Shown here in pieces: positions 1 through 12,779 of a DNA stretch of 64,000 nt. Source of the DNA: Pyrrhosoma nymphula (taxonomy: Eukaryota > Arthropoda > Insecta > Odonata > Coenagrionidae); NCBI GenBank assembly GCA_963573305.1, contig OY754329.1, forward strand, positions 78,888,576-78,952,575. Reading direction: 5' to 3'. Position numbers and translations under genes: made by a program. How positions within the stretch are numbered: position 1 is the first letter of the stretch; each line of letters begins with the position of its first letter. The notes beneath the pieces were generated by a model. It had not been told where the DNA came from and did no database searches. It saw only the letters and a list, made by a program, of their open reading frames with translations.

Positions 1-1759
1 ATATATACAAAATAATCCACAACCTTAATAATTGAGGAGCCGTAATATACACATTATTGATATACATAAATAATATAAGCCAAATTAATCAAAAATAGTA
101 TTTCCTTACAGATAAGTACCATATGATAGGAAGTTATGTGTTTCAATCTTTCGTGTGATACGTTTTTCAGAATTAATATAAAATGTTAATTGTTTATATG
201 AGCAATGTATTTGGGATGTATTTACTTCATGTGTAAAAGTACCCTTCACTATAAAATTCATCTTTGTTTAAGATTAGAACAATTGAGCAATATGAGATAT
301 GGTGTGACATTCTCATTATAATTTACAATAAAGCAATGCGAAAATAGTTAGGTACATATTTTGAAGTCGCTGTAATTTCTGATTTAAGCACCTGGTATAT
401 TAGAGTATAGTAATGAGAAATAATCGAAGTGCGGAAACATATATACGTAAATGGAGACATATACTCCTACGAACAGACATACGTACAAATTATATCTCGT
501 TTAAAGGTATAAGATTAATAATTTCCACACGCCGGGTTTATCTCCGCGCACTGTCTCCATTCCCTTTCCAAACCAACCAACCCACCTATCCGCAAACAAC
601 ATCAGTTGTCATGTGGCCTCCACAAATAACCAAACCAGCCAGCGACATAGTTCGGTTACGAGAGATGAACGGGTGCAGAGCAAGAGAAGCGGAAGTTGAG
701 CGACGCTCCGAGACGGAATGCGGAAAGTTCTTAATGCGATCCGAACTTTTCATTCACTCTCTCGCGTAATTTTTTTTTCCACCCGTCGGACGAAGTGATG
801 GGAATTCGAATGTCCGTTGTGGACAGGTAAGGATATTTCTTTTGTTTTTTATTCTGGGACAAAGCCCGCCCGGCTGCGGATTCGGGACAGTGGGAGAATC
901 TATCTCTATCTCTCTCGGATTCTCGAACCAATCCTCAGGTGCGGATCCGACATTCATTTGTCTGTAACGGACGCACGCAGTCATTTTTTTCTCACTCTTT
1001 TCACCCCTTTCTAAATCTGGAGAATTTTTTTTATTCAAAGGCATGGACAATGGGATGGTCAAAAAATGGATGTGTGGCACTTCATTCTTCTTTTTTCAAA
1101 CCATGGATTGACTTTTTTTCCGCAACAAAGCCATTTCTACCTCGCTGGTAATTATGCCCCCGCCAAGGCCTGAGCATAATCCGAGTAATCGGTTACGGCT
1201 ACCTATTATGGCCGCTTCCGCTGGTCACTTGAAAAAACAAAATTCCGGATTGCGCATATACCCAGCGTTCCGCACAATTTTTCTCAAATCGCTAAATATC
1301 TCATCATTAAGGAATGTGCGAGTCAAAAATAAGTAATAATTTCCACCTTCATGTTAGTAATATTTTCAAATACCGCTTTTACTGGCTTGCCTTAGATATT
1401 TCAGAATAATTAAGTAATGAAGAATGTTGTAGATTATTCGGCAAAAACTACTGCATGCAAGTGTAGTTTATTTTCCAATAATACGAGCCAAACACAATTT
1501 ACAACTGAACAAACGCATTACAATGATAATGGAGTTATTTGATAGTTAATGATGGTAATTATAATGTATTGGTGTCTTAATTTTATCACCATTCAATACC
1601 CTAGAATTAATATGAGGAACAGTTTTCCGCGAAAATGGCATTTATACTTGTCAGAAAAATATACTTTTCATATACTATTTAGTTTGATTGACCACAATCA
1701 ATTATTATAGTAAAACATTCTCGAGGTTTTTGTACCATTGAATTTCTATTGAGCTCTTT
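1..1759. other. Intergenic DNA, no gene recognised
   Basis: AT-rich flanks surround a more GC-balanced stretch at about 530-1220. Short open frames occur there on both strands (for example 413-769 plus and 754-1080 minus), but they overlap each other, resemble no protein family I know and show no conserved motif. I treat them as chance frames. I see no repeat structure, tRNA-like fold or splice-bounded exon that I can defend. Confidence 0.5.
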
Positions 1760-1797
1760 GACAACGTTTCGGTTAATTTTAAACCATCTTCAGGTCA
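1760..1797 (-). repeat. CTGAAGA...GAAACG motif, possible retroelement 3' end or hammerhead-like core
   Basis: Read on the minus strand, this is a CCTGAAGATGG box, a short AT-rich spacer, then AACCGAAACGTTGTC. GGTT and AACC can pair as a stem, leaving CTGAAGA on one side and GAAA on the other. That order matches the two conserved boxes of a hammerhead ribozyme (CUGANGA, stem II, GAAA). One extra T beside the stem does not fit. Two more divergent copies lie at 12301-12332 and 13329-13360, so this is a dispersed repeat and not a single-copy accident. Penelope-like elements are known to carry hammerhead motifs; linking this copy to them is inference. Confidence 0.4.
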
Positions 1798-2981
1798 TTC
1801 GTATTTTCAAATTTTAATTTACGATTTACATTCAAAACCCTGGTTGACATGAAAAAATACGAAAACAAACCACAATATCTGTAAATTTCAGATGTTTCTT
1901 TTTCACACCATGCAATTTCAACTTCGATTTGCAAAATAATTGCATGGAATAGAATGATTTTGCTGTTCATATTACCTATAGGACAAATTATTATACACAT
2001 ATCGAGCATATGATTCAAATGCCATTTCATTCGTTTCACGGGGAAGCCACCAAAATGCTGGTTAACTCATGCCTGCTCCAATTTCATGCACTATATATCA
2101 TTAGCGTTTCATTTTTTTCCCACCATCTTTTACCCGCTATTATGTAAAATAAACGCAGAATCTCTCATGTTATTACACTGGCTAAAAGTTATGATAGAGG
2201 TAAGTTCCGAAGAAATTTTAAAAAGGCAAATATAATTTATATTTAATGATTCATCAACAGAAAAGTGTCAACATCTGATACAATTATTTTGCAGTCTGTG
2301 GTCCAAGAAATCTATATGTTTATAATATGTGTTTATAAAATATATGTTTATAAAATATAATTGAAGTTTTCAATAAAATGTCATGCCAATCATGTGCGAA
2401 AATAAATATCTTTACTAACAATAACTATGCACAAAAATGATCGTACAGAGATATCAACTGAGGCTCAGTGAACACTGCAATAAGGTGTTTAACACATATA
2501 TTAATACATATATTCAAACCTGGGAAACGTTTCTGTCTCGATGGAAAGGCATTTATTAAATAAATTCAAGTCCAATTCCAACTGATCATTAAATATGATT
2601 ATGGAAACGTATTGAATATACGGGAAGAATAATTGCTCCTTCAATTAGTTTTAGCCTTACTTTTCTTTGAAGAAATCTAAATTTTACGGAGAATAGAAAA
2701 TGTATCCAATTATCATCGTAATAAACCAGAAATAATTTAAAAACACTTCGTCCTTTTTGGCGACCTCAATGGAAAAAGTGTTTCGAATGTCATTAAAACT
2801 CACATTTCGTCAGAATTGTTCATTTAATTTAAATGCCTTAAGCTATTGATGAATGATCCACGAGTTTCACAAATGAAGTTTAACATAAAAAATTTAAATT
2901 GCTAGAATATACATATAAAGTGTTTCAAACTACACAACGGATTTCAGGTTAAATAATATAAAGACTTTTGACATAAACGCT
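1798..2981. other. AT-rich intergenic DNA
   Basis: No coding or RNA feature seen. A short imperfect repeat of the type ATATGTTTATAAA occurs near 2313-2360. The minus-strand frame 1779-2039 partly overlaps the motif copy at 1760-1797 and has no recognisable domain. Confidence 0.5.
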
Positions 2982-3112
2982 AGGGAAAGAGAGGGTTTAA
3001 GAATAGGTACATGAAATCTCCCTCAGCTATATGATTTTAGTCTTTAAAGTCGAGGAAAGCGGGGAATTTAAAATAGGCACAATCTTCTCCAGCTGTATGA
3101 TTTTAATGTTTA
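2982..3112 (+). repeat. Imperfect two-copy tandem duplication, about 70 bp unit
   Basis: Two adjacent units share the order GGAAAG..GGG..TTTAA, AATAGGYAC, CTCC..CAGCT.TATGATTTTA and TGTTTA or TCTTTA. The first starts near 2982 and the second near 3052. The copies differ by several substitutions and small indels, so the duplication is old. No coding content is visible. Confidence 0.6.
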
Positions 3113-4428
3113 CGGTTGAAACAACCCTATAACAGATACAACTCCAACGTTTAATTGCGAATAGAAATTAGCCTCGTGTTTGCCCTATTTGGTAATATGC
3201 CCTTCTTCATAATTGGAAAACTTCTACTTAAGTTCCGGCTCAAAGAGCAAAAATAAACAATTTGGAGTAAACTTCACGGGATGAGATTTTTTTAAATGTT
3301 ATGAAAAGTTATTTAATTTTCAAGTAAACCACTGTAAAGTAAAATATTGTACTCGATTCCTCGATAACTATTCCTCGAAGAATTCAAACTTTATCTAAAG
3401 TTTTTTCTTCGGATAAAATTATGAAAATACCACTGGGACTGAGTACGAAAAACTTTGGAAATTTCGAAAGGAACTCGTCTGAGATTCCACGAAGATACAT
3501 TAATTACTTACATATTTAATAGGGCTGGTGAAATGTAAAGGCTCTCAATATGAGCGGTGGAATATATCTACTGCGATATTTATATGCAGAGAGGCTAATG
3601 GAACCACCGTGACAAGTTCACGAATATCTAGCAAACGACTCAAAGAGAGAGAGGCACTAACCTTAATTTTGGCGTGGTAACAGTATGTTTTTATATTTGT
3701 CCCAAAGGTTTCCCGATGCGATGGCTACAAAATAAATATGATATAATGAGAAAAACAAAGTGAAATAACAACTCTAATCCTGAGATGAATTTGCGTACCA
3801 AGTAATCAAGAAAACTGTTAATGTATTTCCTTCTTTAATGGTGTTAGCTATTATGCATAAACACACTACTAAGTTGAGGCAAAAAATATGAAAATGCCAG
3901 TAAAATTTATGAATTACGCTAATTGAAAATGGAGTAATTCACTACTCGAACCAGTAAAAAACTAAAGACTAAAGAAGAATATATGGTGTCAAACGCAAAA
4001 AAATATTCAAATACATACAATAGTGAATTTCATGCTTTTGTTAACCTAAATAATGTTGGTATTTTAGGCTAAAAAATTAACCCTTGACAGCATACATAAA
4101 TCTAGTAAATCAAAAGGAGAGTTGGATAGGGATAAATTTTTTGTAGTATTAATAGGTTTGTCATTGTTTTTTTTCTGAGTAAATTTTCGTTATCTTTACT
4201 ATTCTGATTCATCGGCCACCTAATATATGTGAACAAAATTGTTTGCTTTCATTCTTATAAGTTCAGACTTAAAGAACACAGGACTTACGGATATGTGCAT
4301 ATGATATAAATTCATCTATAATTTTTTTGAAATTAAAGCAAGATACCGGTATAAAAAAGCAGTTGCGTCAGTAATAACATTATGGAAAAAGCTTAGTATT
4401 ACTGAACTGAAAATAGTACACTCCCCAA
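3113..4428. other. AT-rich intergenic DNA
   Basis: I see no open frame of note, repeat or RNA gene in this stretch. Confidence 0.5.
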
Positions 4429-4993
4429 GTGAAGGAAATACACTGGAAATTGAAAACAATTCTGAAATTATTCACCGTCAACAACAGAAAAAGGTGGTGG
4501 AGAACGATTTCATGTATTTCACGCCGTGTAATAGCAAACAGACTAGCATTATTAATCATAGTGGAACGAAACCTTCAAAAACATAGTCTCAATTCTTCTA
4601 GCAAGCGAGACATGTCTAGCGACAAGCCATGGTCCAGCCTGGCCGAGACGTTAGGATCCCCGAGGTCACACTTCAAAGCGACCGTGATGCATCCCCTCGC
4701 CGCCTTGAGATGTCCAGCTGGCCACATTGGAACAGGTGACGCTCCCAAGACCGGCCTGGCCGGATGCTTCTCGGAGAAGTCGGACAGGATTGATGTGTTC
4801 CTTCAAAATCACATTTCACGCGACCCATTTCTCGGATTTTACGAATCGTGTTCCGGCTGGCAACTCGGATATATTTGGTATATTGTGTCACGTCGAAAGC
4901 GTGTGCTTCCACATTTGTAGCTTCACGTCTGAAAGACGACTCCCGGGAGTAAATCGAGAGATAATACTTCAAAAGACGTAAAAAATAAGGCAC
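4429..4993. other. GC-richer segment with overlapping open frames, unrecognised
   Basis: The part from about 4600 to 4900 is clearly more GC-rich than its surroundings and is open in three frames: plus 4429-4920, plus 4727-4981 and minus 4673-4993. The longest frame (163 residues, plus) has no motif, signal peptide or membrane segment that I recognise. The first third has AT-rich composition unlike the rest, so any real coding part would begin near the methionine at about 4612. Frames open on both strands often reflect base composition. It could be an old host exon, a decayed element or a regulatory island; I cannot choose between these. Confidence 0.25.
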
Positions 4994-7506
4994 ATCGATC
5001 AGAAAATGCAGAAGGCTTAAAGGAATAAGGACAAAGAATTAGAACGGTATATTTTCCTTGAGCCTTTGCTCCATTGGGACAAGAATGTACGCACATAAGT
5101 CATATGGCGATGTTTTAATTGTCAAGCAGAATCAGGAGGATGATAAGTAATTAGAAATAATAACACCTATTATACACTAACTCTACTAACAATATAAAAT
5201 GGTATTACAGGTAAACCATAATTAAAAAAGTTGGCAACATATATGGTTACAAAGTACGGTTAAAAATATGCATCGTCCTTGGGACTTTGCTCCTGTAGGG
5301 CAAGACATGTAACAAGACACTTTTGAATTCAGGGAATCAAAATTTAAAATTTAAATAAGAGGGTGGATATTCCAAATAGAATTGAATTTGTGTCACAGAA
5401 TATGTTTGCGGAGTAATCTCATTGCGAGTGATATAAGATTTTTGCACATAAAAAATTTAGTTGGACTATCAATCTATTGATTATGGCGAGGATAGGTGGA
5501 GATAAAGAGTCTTTTATAAAATTTCGACTAGCCCTTCCTCTATCTGTTCCTTCTCCGCTTGCTCAACATCTTTTCCTCTAAAACAGACTTCATCAACACC
5601 TATCTGCTAATTACTAATCCAAAAAATTGGAAAAAAGTGTGAGAATTTTACACGGTTTTGTACTAGTAAAAAGTGAGGGACAGATATTAAAATTTTAATG
5701 CACCCTTAGTCACATAATTTTAAAGAACTGCCATTGGACATACTACCATTGTAGAACAGTACCATTTCATTTGACAGACCTTTTCATTTCCTTTCTCTTT
5801 GAGGATAAGTCTTCGCGCCTATTGTCTTCAGAATGTCACTACATAGGTACGTCTCCCACTTCTTTTTTTAAAAAGTTGTTCTCTACTAATACCTCCCTAT
5901 GGCGTAAATATTACTCACCTCGTCCGTTATTTTATCAATATAGATTATTTACTCCGTAATTTTGATTCTGAAATGTAAAAACCTTCAATTTACGCCTCGA
6001 ATTTGCTTCAAAGAAAAGTTATTCTTTCCTCAAAGTACGAGAAAACGAACCTTCCAACATTTTAAATTCAAACGTTATTGCGAAATAATAATTCAGATTT
6101 TTTAAATGGAATGACGTAGAGCAGTTAACGAGTATGGCACCACTATTTATCTCCAACGCAGTCAGTAAAAATTAAGATAAACTGTCAATATTGAAGTGTG
6201 GATCACGGTTTGTTAGCTGCAAAACGTTAAGCAACAAAATGAATGCTAAACTAATTTTTGGTTAAGCCTACATTCGTAATGTGGAGTGTTACCCATTTTT
6301 TCGAACTTCGTTTTATTCCAATCACGTTATTATTCTCTTCATTGCCTCTCAACTGTGAATATTTTAGTAGCCATAAACACGAACGAGATAAATGAAACAT
6401 TAAAATATTTCGTCAGAAAATAAATTAAAAAATTGGCGCCTTTTCCTCTTCTACTTCTTTTTTTTCTACTAATTGGCTTTCAGCCTCTTCTTGCCAATGT
6501 ATTATCACCACATACACTATTTACATCTCTTCCTGGGACGTCAATGAATTTATTTTTTCTGATGGACATATCTTTCGAAATCTTTACTGTTTATTTGTCT
6601 TCCATCCTGTTTATGAAATAATTCCAAATATTTCTTCGCTCTTTAGCGCATACTTTTATTGGTGTTATTTTGCACTCCTATCTTACATTGCTGTTGCTTA
6701 TTCAATTTTCTCTTGTTCTCCTAAGAATTTATCCTCATTTCGGTTGTTTCTAGTAACCTATCTGTGTGTTTCTTTCACTCTAGCTTCAATAATGTAAGTT
6801 ATTATTTATCTAGCTATCGTTGTACGTGTTATAGCTTTTGTTTTTTTGCTATATATTTTTTTCTCACTATCAAGTCACTTAGGGCACCAAATACTCCGTT
6901 GACCTTGGCTAAAAGCGTCTTCACTCCTTGTACTATGCCATTGCTTGGTATTTTTCCTCCCAAATAAGTATTTTGTAACTTTATTGATAAAATTATTGTT
7001 AATTACGAGTTTAAATTGAAAAAGATTTGTAACTACTGTCAAAAATGTTATTTTACTATTAAATATCACTATATTATATCTATATGCTGCTTGATTAAAT
7101 TACTGTAACATTCTCTGCAGATCACCCTGTCTCAGCGATCAGCTCCACGTCCCATTATAACACAATATCGAAATTTATTTATGATGTAATTAATATTCCT
7201 TCTTCAACTACAGATGCTAATTAGTACATTTCAAGTCATGGTTACGTTAGGTACAGCTTTTAATTGGCATATTTTGAAGTTTCTACACATCCTTTTCCGT
7301 TTTAAGTGCTCGCAAAAGTTTCTAGAAATGCTCCTGCCCTCAGTCTGAAATCAGTCAATTACACCGTAAGGAAATGAACAACTTCAGCCACAACTTCATT
7401 AAATTTATAATTGTTAAGCAAAATAACTATGTGTAAAGGATATAAAGTGCAATTAAATATTATGCAATGTGCGTCATAGCAGAAGCATTAGTAAAAACAA
7501 TAGTGT
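4994..7506. other. AT-rich intergenic DNA
   Basis: No recognisable gene. Pyrimidine-rich runs near 6430-6480 and 6640-6730 create short frames rich in F, L and S that do not look like real proteins. Confidence 0.5.
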
Positions 7507-7910
7507 TAGCGAAAGATTCGACTAGCAATAGGAGAGAGCTAACGACGGGAAACTTGGGTAAGGATGTAAAAAAAGATGCGTAAAGTCTGGAGTGTATCGT
7601 TGTATGGTACGAAAGGTGGACTCTTAGGTAGGACGATGGCAGTGGGCCTCAGACGTTTTAGATGTGAGTGTAGGGAAGAATGGGGGTAGGTCTATAGACA
7701 GAAAGGAAGAAAAATGACGAAGGGCTTGGAATGGTGGAGGAGAAGAAATTTCTGGAGATTAGAAGGAGGCAGAGCAGGTAGTTGGAAGACATAATGAGTG
7801 GTAAGGGGTTGCTAAAAACTAAGGAGAGTATGCTGGGTAAGCGGGGAAGGAATGAAAGAGAAAACAGAGGTAAGACGTATGCTAAAATGAATATGGAAAT
7901 ATCGTAGGTA
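7507..7910 (+). pseudogene. Decayed non-LTR retrotransposon, C-terminal tail of the reverse transcriptase ORF
   Basis: Translating the plus strand with frame changes gives a string of segments that line up in order with the better preserved tail at 52022-52594. LAKDSTSNRREL matches LAKEAFSKRREL. GNLGKDVKK matches GGLRRDVKK. A degenerate WSV..LYG block follows. Then come RKMTKGLGMVEEKKFLEIRRRQ (against RKTNEEVLDMVGEERKLVAEVRRRQ) and GKGLLKTKESMLGKRGR (against GEGMLKRVIEERTLGKRGR). Several stops and at least two frameshifts separate the blocks, so nothing functional remains. The catalytic core lies upstream in an intact element and is absent here, which fits 5' truncation. The family is probably RTE-, L2- or jockey-like; the tail alone does not decide. 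Confidence 0.75.
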
Positions 7911-9515
7911 AGATGTTTGCACCTCAAAAACTCGTGAGGAGTTGTTATTCTATTCCTTAATGACCTTCTTTCCATGCCTAAATCCAGAGCATAACGTCAG
8001 TAACTACAAATTTGCTGATATGCATAGCCTATAGCCTCTGTTATTTTACTCTTCCTTCCGAAAGGGCAATCACTATTTAAGAACCCATTAAAGTTCGTCT
8101 TCTTCCCTTGACAGCACAAACAAGGTTTAACTCATGATTTAACTCAAGGTTTAACTCGCGTGATCTTTAATGTATCCGGTACCTACCATTAAATAGACGC
8201 GCAAGAATGCCTGTTGGATGAACTTGGTATATTCGAAGAGATTTTTCGATAGGGAGAAAGCCCTATCAACTAGCTGCTTTCCTTGAGGACGTGACTTTGA
8301 AAAGAGACATTAGACTGATATAACCGCTTCCCTGAACGATAGCGTCCAATTAACAACCTCAAGTTATCCGTAGGGGATATGAGGAAGGGCCACATTTCCT
8401 TCCACGCGTTATATTTCTCTAACATAATGCCCCTTCGATTGATAGTAAGATGAAATTAAAATTAAATTGAACTCTTGAGGGCATTTCTTATCAATATTTT
8501 ACGCTCTTAAGAACCTTGTTCCAAAACCAGGGGAGCACGCATGCAATATTAAATAATACAGCAAGATAATAGTTAACCCTTAGTTGTTTTGAATTCATTC
8601 CCACAACGCAGCAAATATCTGTAAATACATGTGCACATGCATGTATGAATGCAAGATTTTTCCGTAAGTCTAAATTTTATTCCGTTTCATGCAGCCGCAC
8701 GCATTCAACCAAGATTGATTCAGTAACATAAATATATATCAGTGGTTACCTAACCCGATTTACAGATCGATATACAACAAATCTCATCTTTACAAGTGTA
8801 CTGGCATGTATAAAGGATTTATTTAAATTTTCTTATCCTAGGTACAATAAACGACACATATAATTGCATATTTCAGGGTAATATAAAACAATTTGTATAA
8901 ATGCAACCATATTCTCTCTTTGATTGGCCAAATCATTATGAGCCAAAAATCATTTTGGGCCAACAGAGTTATGCATTTTTGGTACGTTGATTTTATACTC
9001 TGTGATGCAACTGAATATCAAAACTCAAAACATTCGGACCGACTTCAGGGTTTCTGATATATATTCAACTGTTACCAGTAACATTTATTTTGGAACTTCA
9101 CTGAAGAAAATAGTTTTCATGTTTCCTTACGCCTGTGAACTGTATAAACCTCCAAGATACATGGTCGATGCAGGGAGCATTAATTGCAACATTTGCAGTA
9201 ATTTCAGTCAACGACCTGAGAAAACTATGAGCAAACATTTGATAAATACTTTCTCTTGTGTAGTATGTACCATTCGGCTCATATTCAGGAATACAGCGAA
9301 AAATAAAAATAAAAAATAGAAAGAGGCACTCCGGGAGTGCCGACGGAAGTGAAAACTTGAAATAACGTCAACATTTTTGAATGTAGGGAATAATTTCTGA
9401 TGAAGTGTTTTATTAATCAGTAGAAAGTAGTTTCATGTATATAATAAATTAAATATTCATTTATTGAGCTATTGTACACAATTATTTCACATAAAAATTG
9501 TACACTTCAGAATAA
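7911..9515. other. AT-rich intergenic DNA
   Basis: No gene seen. A short tandem of GGTTTAACTC-like units lies near 8127-8160, and a palindromic ACATGTGCACATGCATGT lies near 8630. The 110-residue plus frame at 8987-9319 has no recognisable motif. Confidence 0.45.
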
Positions 9516-9769
9516 TCAACTTTCATCCATTATTTCAACAACTCTTTCATCATCACCGCCATCATCATCGGCAATATCTAAAACTGATACAATAGGCTTA
9601 TGGTAACTAAAGTAAGAAACGAATAATTTTGATTCGAATTTGCTTAAATGTCTTGTAAATACTGCATCAATAGTAGTTTTATATTTCGTTGTGCCAGGAT
9701 TGCGATCATTAGACATCGTTAAACCAAACTCACTATTTAAAAATTCAATCAATGGTAGATTTTTATCGT
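9516..9769 (-). pseudogene. C-terminal fragment resembling an EEP-type endonuclease from a mobile element
   Basis: The minus frame reads IEFLNSEFGLTMSNDR, then a TTIDAVFTR block, then FVSYFSYHKPIVSVL, followed by an acidic tail (DDDGGDDERVVE) and a stop. The order TxID.VF...SxHxPI is the layout of the C-terminal catalytic strands of endonuclease/exonuclease/phosphatase enzymes. It resembles the endonuclease attached to Helentron-type Helitron helicases, or that of non-LTR elements. The usual SDH is SYH here. Upstream, a candidate intron 9770-9851 has GTTAGT at the donor, TTGCAG at the acceptor and an open frame on both sides (upstream exon about 9852-9950). No GDFN motif is visible, so the fragment is partial. 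Family assignment is from memory of the motif pattern and was not searched. Confidence 0.4.
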
Positions 9770-10006
9770 CTGCAAAGTTTATGTTTATGTATATATGAAT
9801 AATCTACTCAAATTGAACGTATTAAAAGAAATTGAGTTATAATGTACTAACCTTCACTATTCTTGTATCGAGTACACTCTCCTGAACGAGTATGGACTGT
9901 TATATTATCCGGCACAATATTTGTAGCAACCCAAATTGAATGAACTAAACCGTATATTAGATATATATAATGTAATATGAATAAAATTATAATATAGTTT
10001 ATTTGA

Positions 10007-10374
10007 CGGTGATGGTGACGCGAGTCCAATGGTTTTTACCCATCCACAAGTACTGTGTATATAGCGAGTATACTGTGAATATACAGAATATACAATTACA
10101 CATATTTTTAACAGCAGTGACGGTGACGCGATTCCAATGGCTTTTACCCATCCACAAAAGTGTATATACAGAATATACAATTACACATATATTTAGTAGC
10201 GGTGATGGTGACGGTGACGGTGATGCGAGTCCAATGGTTTGTACCCATCCACAAGTACTGTGTATATAGCGAGTATACTGTGTATATACAGAATATACAT
10301 AATTATACATATATGTAATAGTGGTGACGGTGACGGTGACGCGAGTCCAATGTCTTTTACCCATCTACAAAAGT
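10007..10374 (+). repeat. Minisatellite of four units with nested GGTGAC hexamers
   Basis: Four imperfect units start near 10007, 10114, 10200 and 10321. Each runs GGTGAYGGTGACGCGAGTCCAATGG, then TTTTACCCATCCACAA, then, in the first three, a TATATAC/AGTATAC-rich segment. Units 1 and 3 carry an extra block (GTACTGTGTATATAGCGAG) that units 2 and 4 lack, so two unit types alternate (about 107-121 bp and about 86 bp). Inside each unit the GGTGAC or GGTGAT hexamer is itself repeated one to four times. Open frames here on both strands (for example 9999-10364 minus) follow the repeat and are not genes. Confidence 0.9.
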
Positions 10375-12300
10375 GCTCAACGTGACATAAGAAGTTTTCA
10401 CTTCAAAAAAATATTTAGACATAAATTTGATGCTTTCCAGGCAAATTTTCATTGAGAATTTTATATTGGCTTCCCATAGAGTTAAGCTTTTCATTCTAGC
10501 TGTCGCCGAGTGGGTTGATATTGAAAAACTTAGGCCCTAATTAAAAAAAGGGTTTACTTATCCCACATAATAGCAAAGTATTGACTTCAAAAATGCCCCT
10601 TTCATTTTGCCGTAAATCAACAGTTTGAACAGCAATAAAACAACTGAAGTATTTTAAGATTTCATTACAAACCATAACCATTATTAAATGCTGTTTTATT
10701 GGCCAGTACTATATTTGATCCAAAAACTTAACACCAATAGGATTTGCACCGGCTTGACTTAGAGGATATTCAGAAAAAATGAAGGTGGGCTTTATACTTA
10801 ATTTCTTCAAATTTGAGCCCTCATATGCTGCAAATGTTTATAAACTGAAATACGAGGCATCTATAACCACACGCACACATTATTGGAGAAAGATTCAGTG
10901 GAGTTCCAACTTACCTGGAGAAATAAAGCACTTTTTTAACTTTAGCCGGCATTTTTCGAATTCAGACCCAATATACGACGTTTGGGCCAGGGAATCTTTC
11001 GGTTTTACGTAGCGTTAGTGGCCGTAACGTTTTCGGTAACATCAGCCATAGTTAAAAATTAAACTCAGCGGAAGCTCCGAAACGTTTGCCGCGTTATTTA
11101 AAAATTTGATGAAACAAAAACTTGAAACTATTTTAAGGGTTATCTCACTCATTACTGTTTTTCCATCGGTAAGTCTTGTACAAGCATTATTTTCCTGTTT
11201 TAAATGCGTAAGATAATTTGGGACGCTATTTAGCCCACCCTTCTGCCTATGCAAGATTTTATGAAATCCCCCCCTCCCATTACATTCTATAATTGGTCAT
11301 TTAGGCCTACTTTTATAACCTGTGGTTAAATATTTACTAGGCGCGTGAAGAGAAATCAATTCATTCTTCAATCCATAAGGCTCCTCTCCACTAGCCAAAA
11401 GTCTGATGTTATAAACGAAATGTTTACTCCCAGGTAATATTAAGTTGAGGAAATATGCAAAGTCTGCGTTAATGTTAACCAAATTTTATAAAGTCGGGTC
11501 GGGAAGTTTTTGAAGGATGAATGAGCATAGATTAACTTTTCGAAGAATTATATTTTGTGTGGTTAGGCTTATCATGGGAATACCACATGCAAAAGATATT
11601 GAAGGTAAGGCAATGGAACCAAATATTTCTGTCTACTGACATAAAATAATTTGGCAGCTGGAAGTGCGCAGATCAACTCATACTACTAGCAGTCGCAGAA
11701 TATGATCTTGGAAATGGTTTAAAAATGAACTGGAAACTATCAAAAGCTAGTTATTTACATAGTTTCTAGTACCAAAATAATAAGCTCGTCAGAGCTTGCT
11801 CAGAATGGGCCATTAGATATTTGTGAATATCCTAAGTGCTCACCAAGTAAAATGTGAGACTGGATTTTTGGCCCCTGGACCTACCCCTGACTAGAGGGAT
11901 TAATCACCCATATTCCCCAACAACATGCCAGAATATAGGCTATTAGTGAAGTCAGACCCAGTTAAACATGTGTTTGTTTATCTTTCTAGTGCATAACATT
12001 AATATACACCTACTAAGACATGGCAATACCTTTTCTTAAAGGAAAATAAGCGTTTAGTTCAGTACTAAAATGGCGATTTCACGCAATAACATTGTTAAAA
12101 CAATGACACAAGAACGATCTCACTTATAAATTAAATCGCACGTAAAATGATATCCAAACACTATGCCTCCCTACGTAAGAAAATGTAAAAATATGAATTC
12201 ATAGATGTCAAGAGAGATGTAGCGGAAAGGTATTAAGAACGTAAATAAAACAAACAATTGAGTAATGTTTACATCTGTACACGGAATATTTTTGCATAAT
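10375..12300. other. Intergenic DNA, no gene recognised
   Basis: Short frames at 10779-11012 (plus) and 11042-11254 (minus) have unbiased-looking composition and no motif that I know. No repeats or RNA-like folds stand out. Confidence 0.45.
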
Positions 12301-12332
12301 ACGCGTTCCAAACTCTATTCGTCATCCTCAGG
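12301..12332 (-). repeat. Second copy of the CTGARGA motif
   Basis: On the minus strand this reads TCCTGAGGATGACG, a short spacer, then TTTGGAACGCGT. The order and spacing parallel the copies at 1760-1797 and 13329-13360, and the following bases (ATTATGCAAAAATATTC) parallel those after the 13.3-kb copy. The GAAA box is changed to GGAA here. Confidence 0.4.
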
Positions 12333-12779
12333 AACAATTCCGTTAGAAAAAATCACAGCATTTATACACAATACCCCAGCCCCCAAACTATTACAATAAC
12401 CGCCATCGTTTATGTGCATAATTTACGCAATAATTTTTCTAGGATCAGTAACTTCCATAGGAATTAGACGTAACATTGATTTTTGTCTCGTTGCCGACCT
12501 ATTTTCTTTTAAAAAATTGAATAAGAATAAAGTTCAAACGAAATCTAGAGGGTTATCAATAAAAATAATATTAATTAAACATTCTAATTTTTTATTTAAC
12601 ATAGTTTTCGGGTCGAAACCGCTAGATATTTGATGAAGCATATCGATTTGTGGTAAAAATATTACGTTTTTGACACACCACCCTCATAACGACCAATGCT
12701 GATAGTTCAAGTCGTGATTCCGTATGTTGTCCATTAACTCTATGAGACTCTTCACTAAATTAGGAATAAATAAATAATT

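Noticed and set aside
4429..4920. 163-residue open frame, one of the longest in the window
   Set aside because: Frames are open on both strands over the same GC-richer block, the first third is AT-rich chance sequence, and no domain is recognisable. Kept only as an unrecognised segment.
9999..10364. Minus-strand 121-residue frame with V-T-V-T and Y-rich runs
   Set aside because: It is a translation of the minisatellite, with no independent coding evidence.
10007..10374. Regularly spaced repeats that might suggest a CRISPR array
   Set aside because: The spacers are also repeated between units, the units are long and imperfect, and the surrounding DNA is animal-type.
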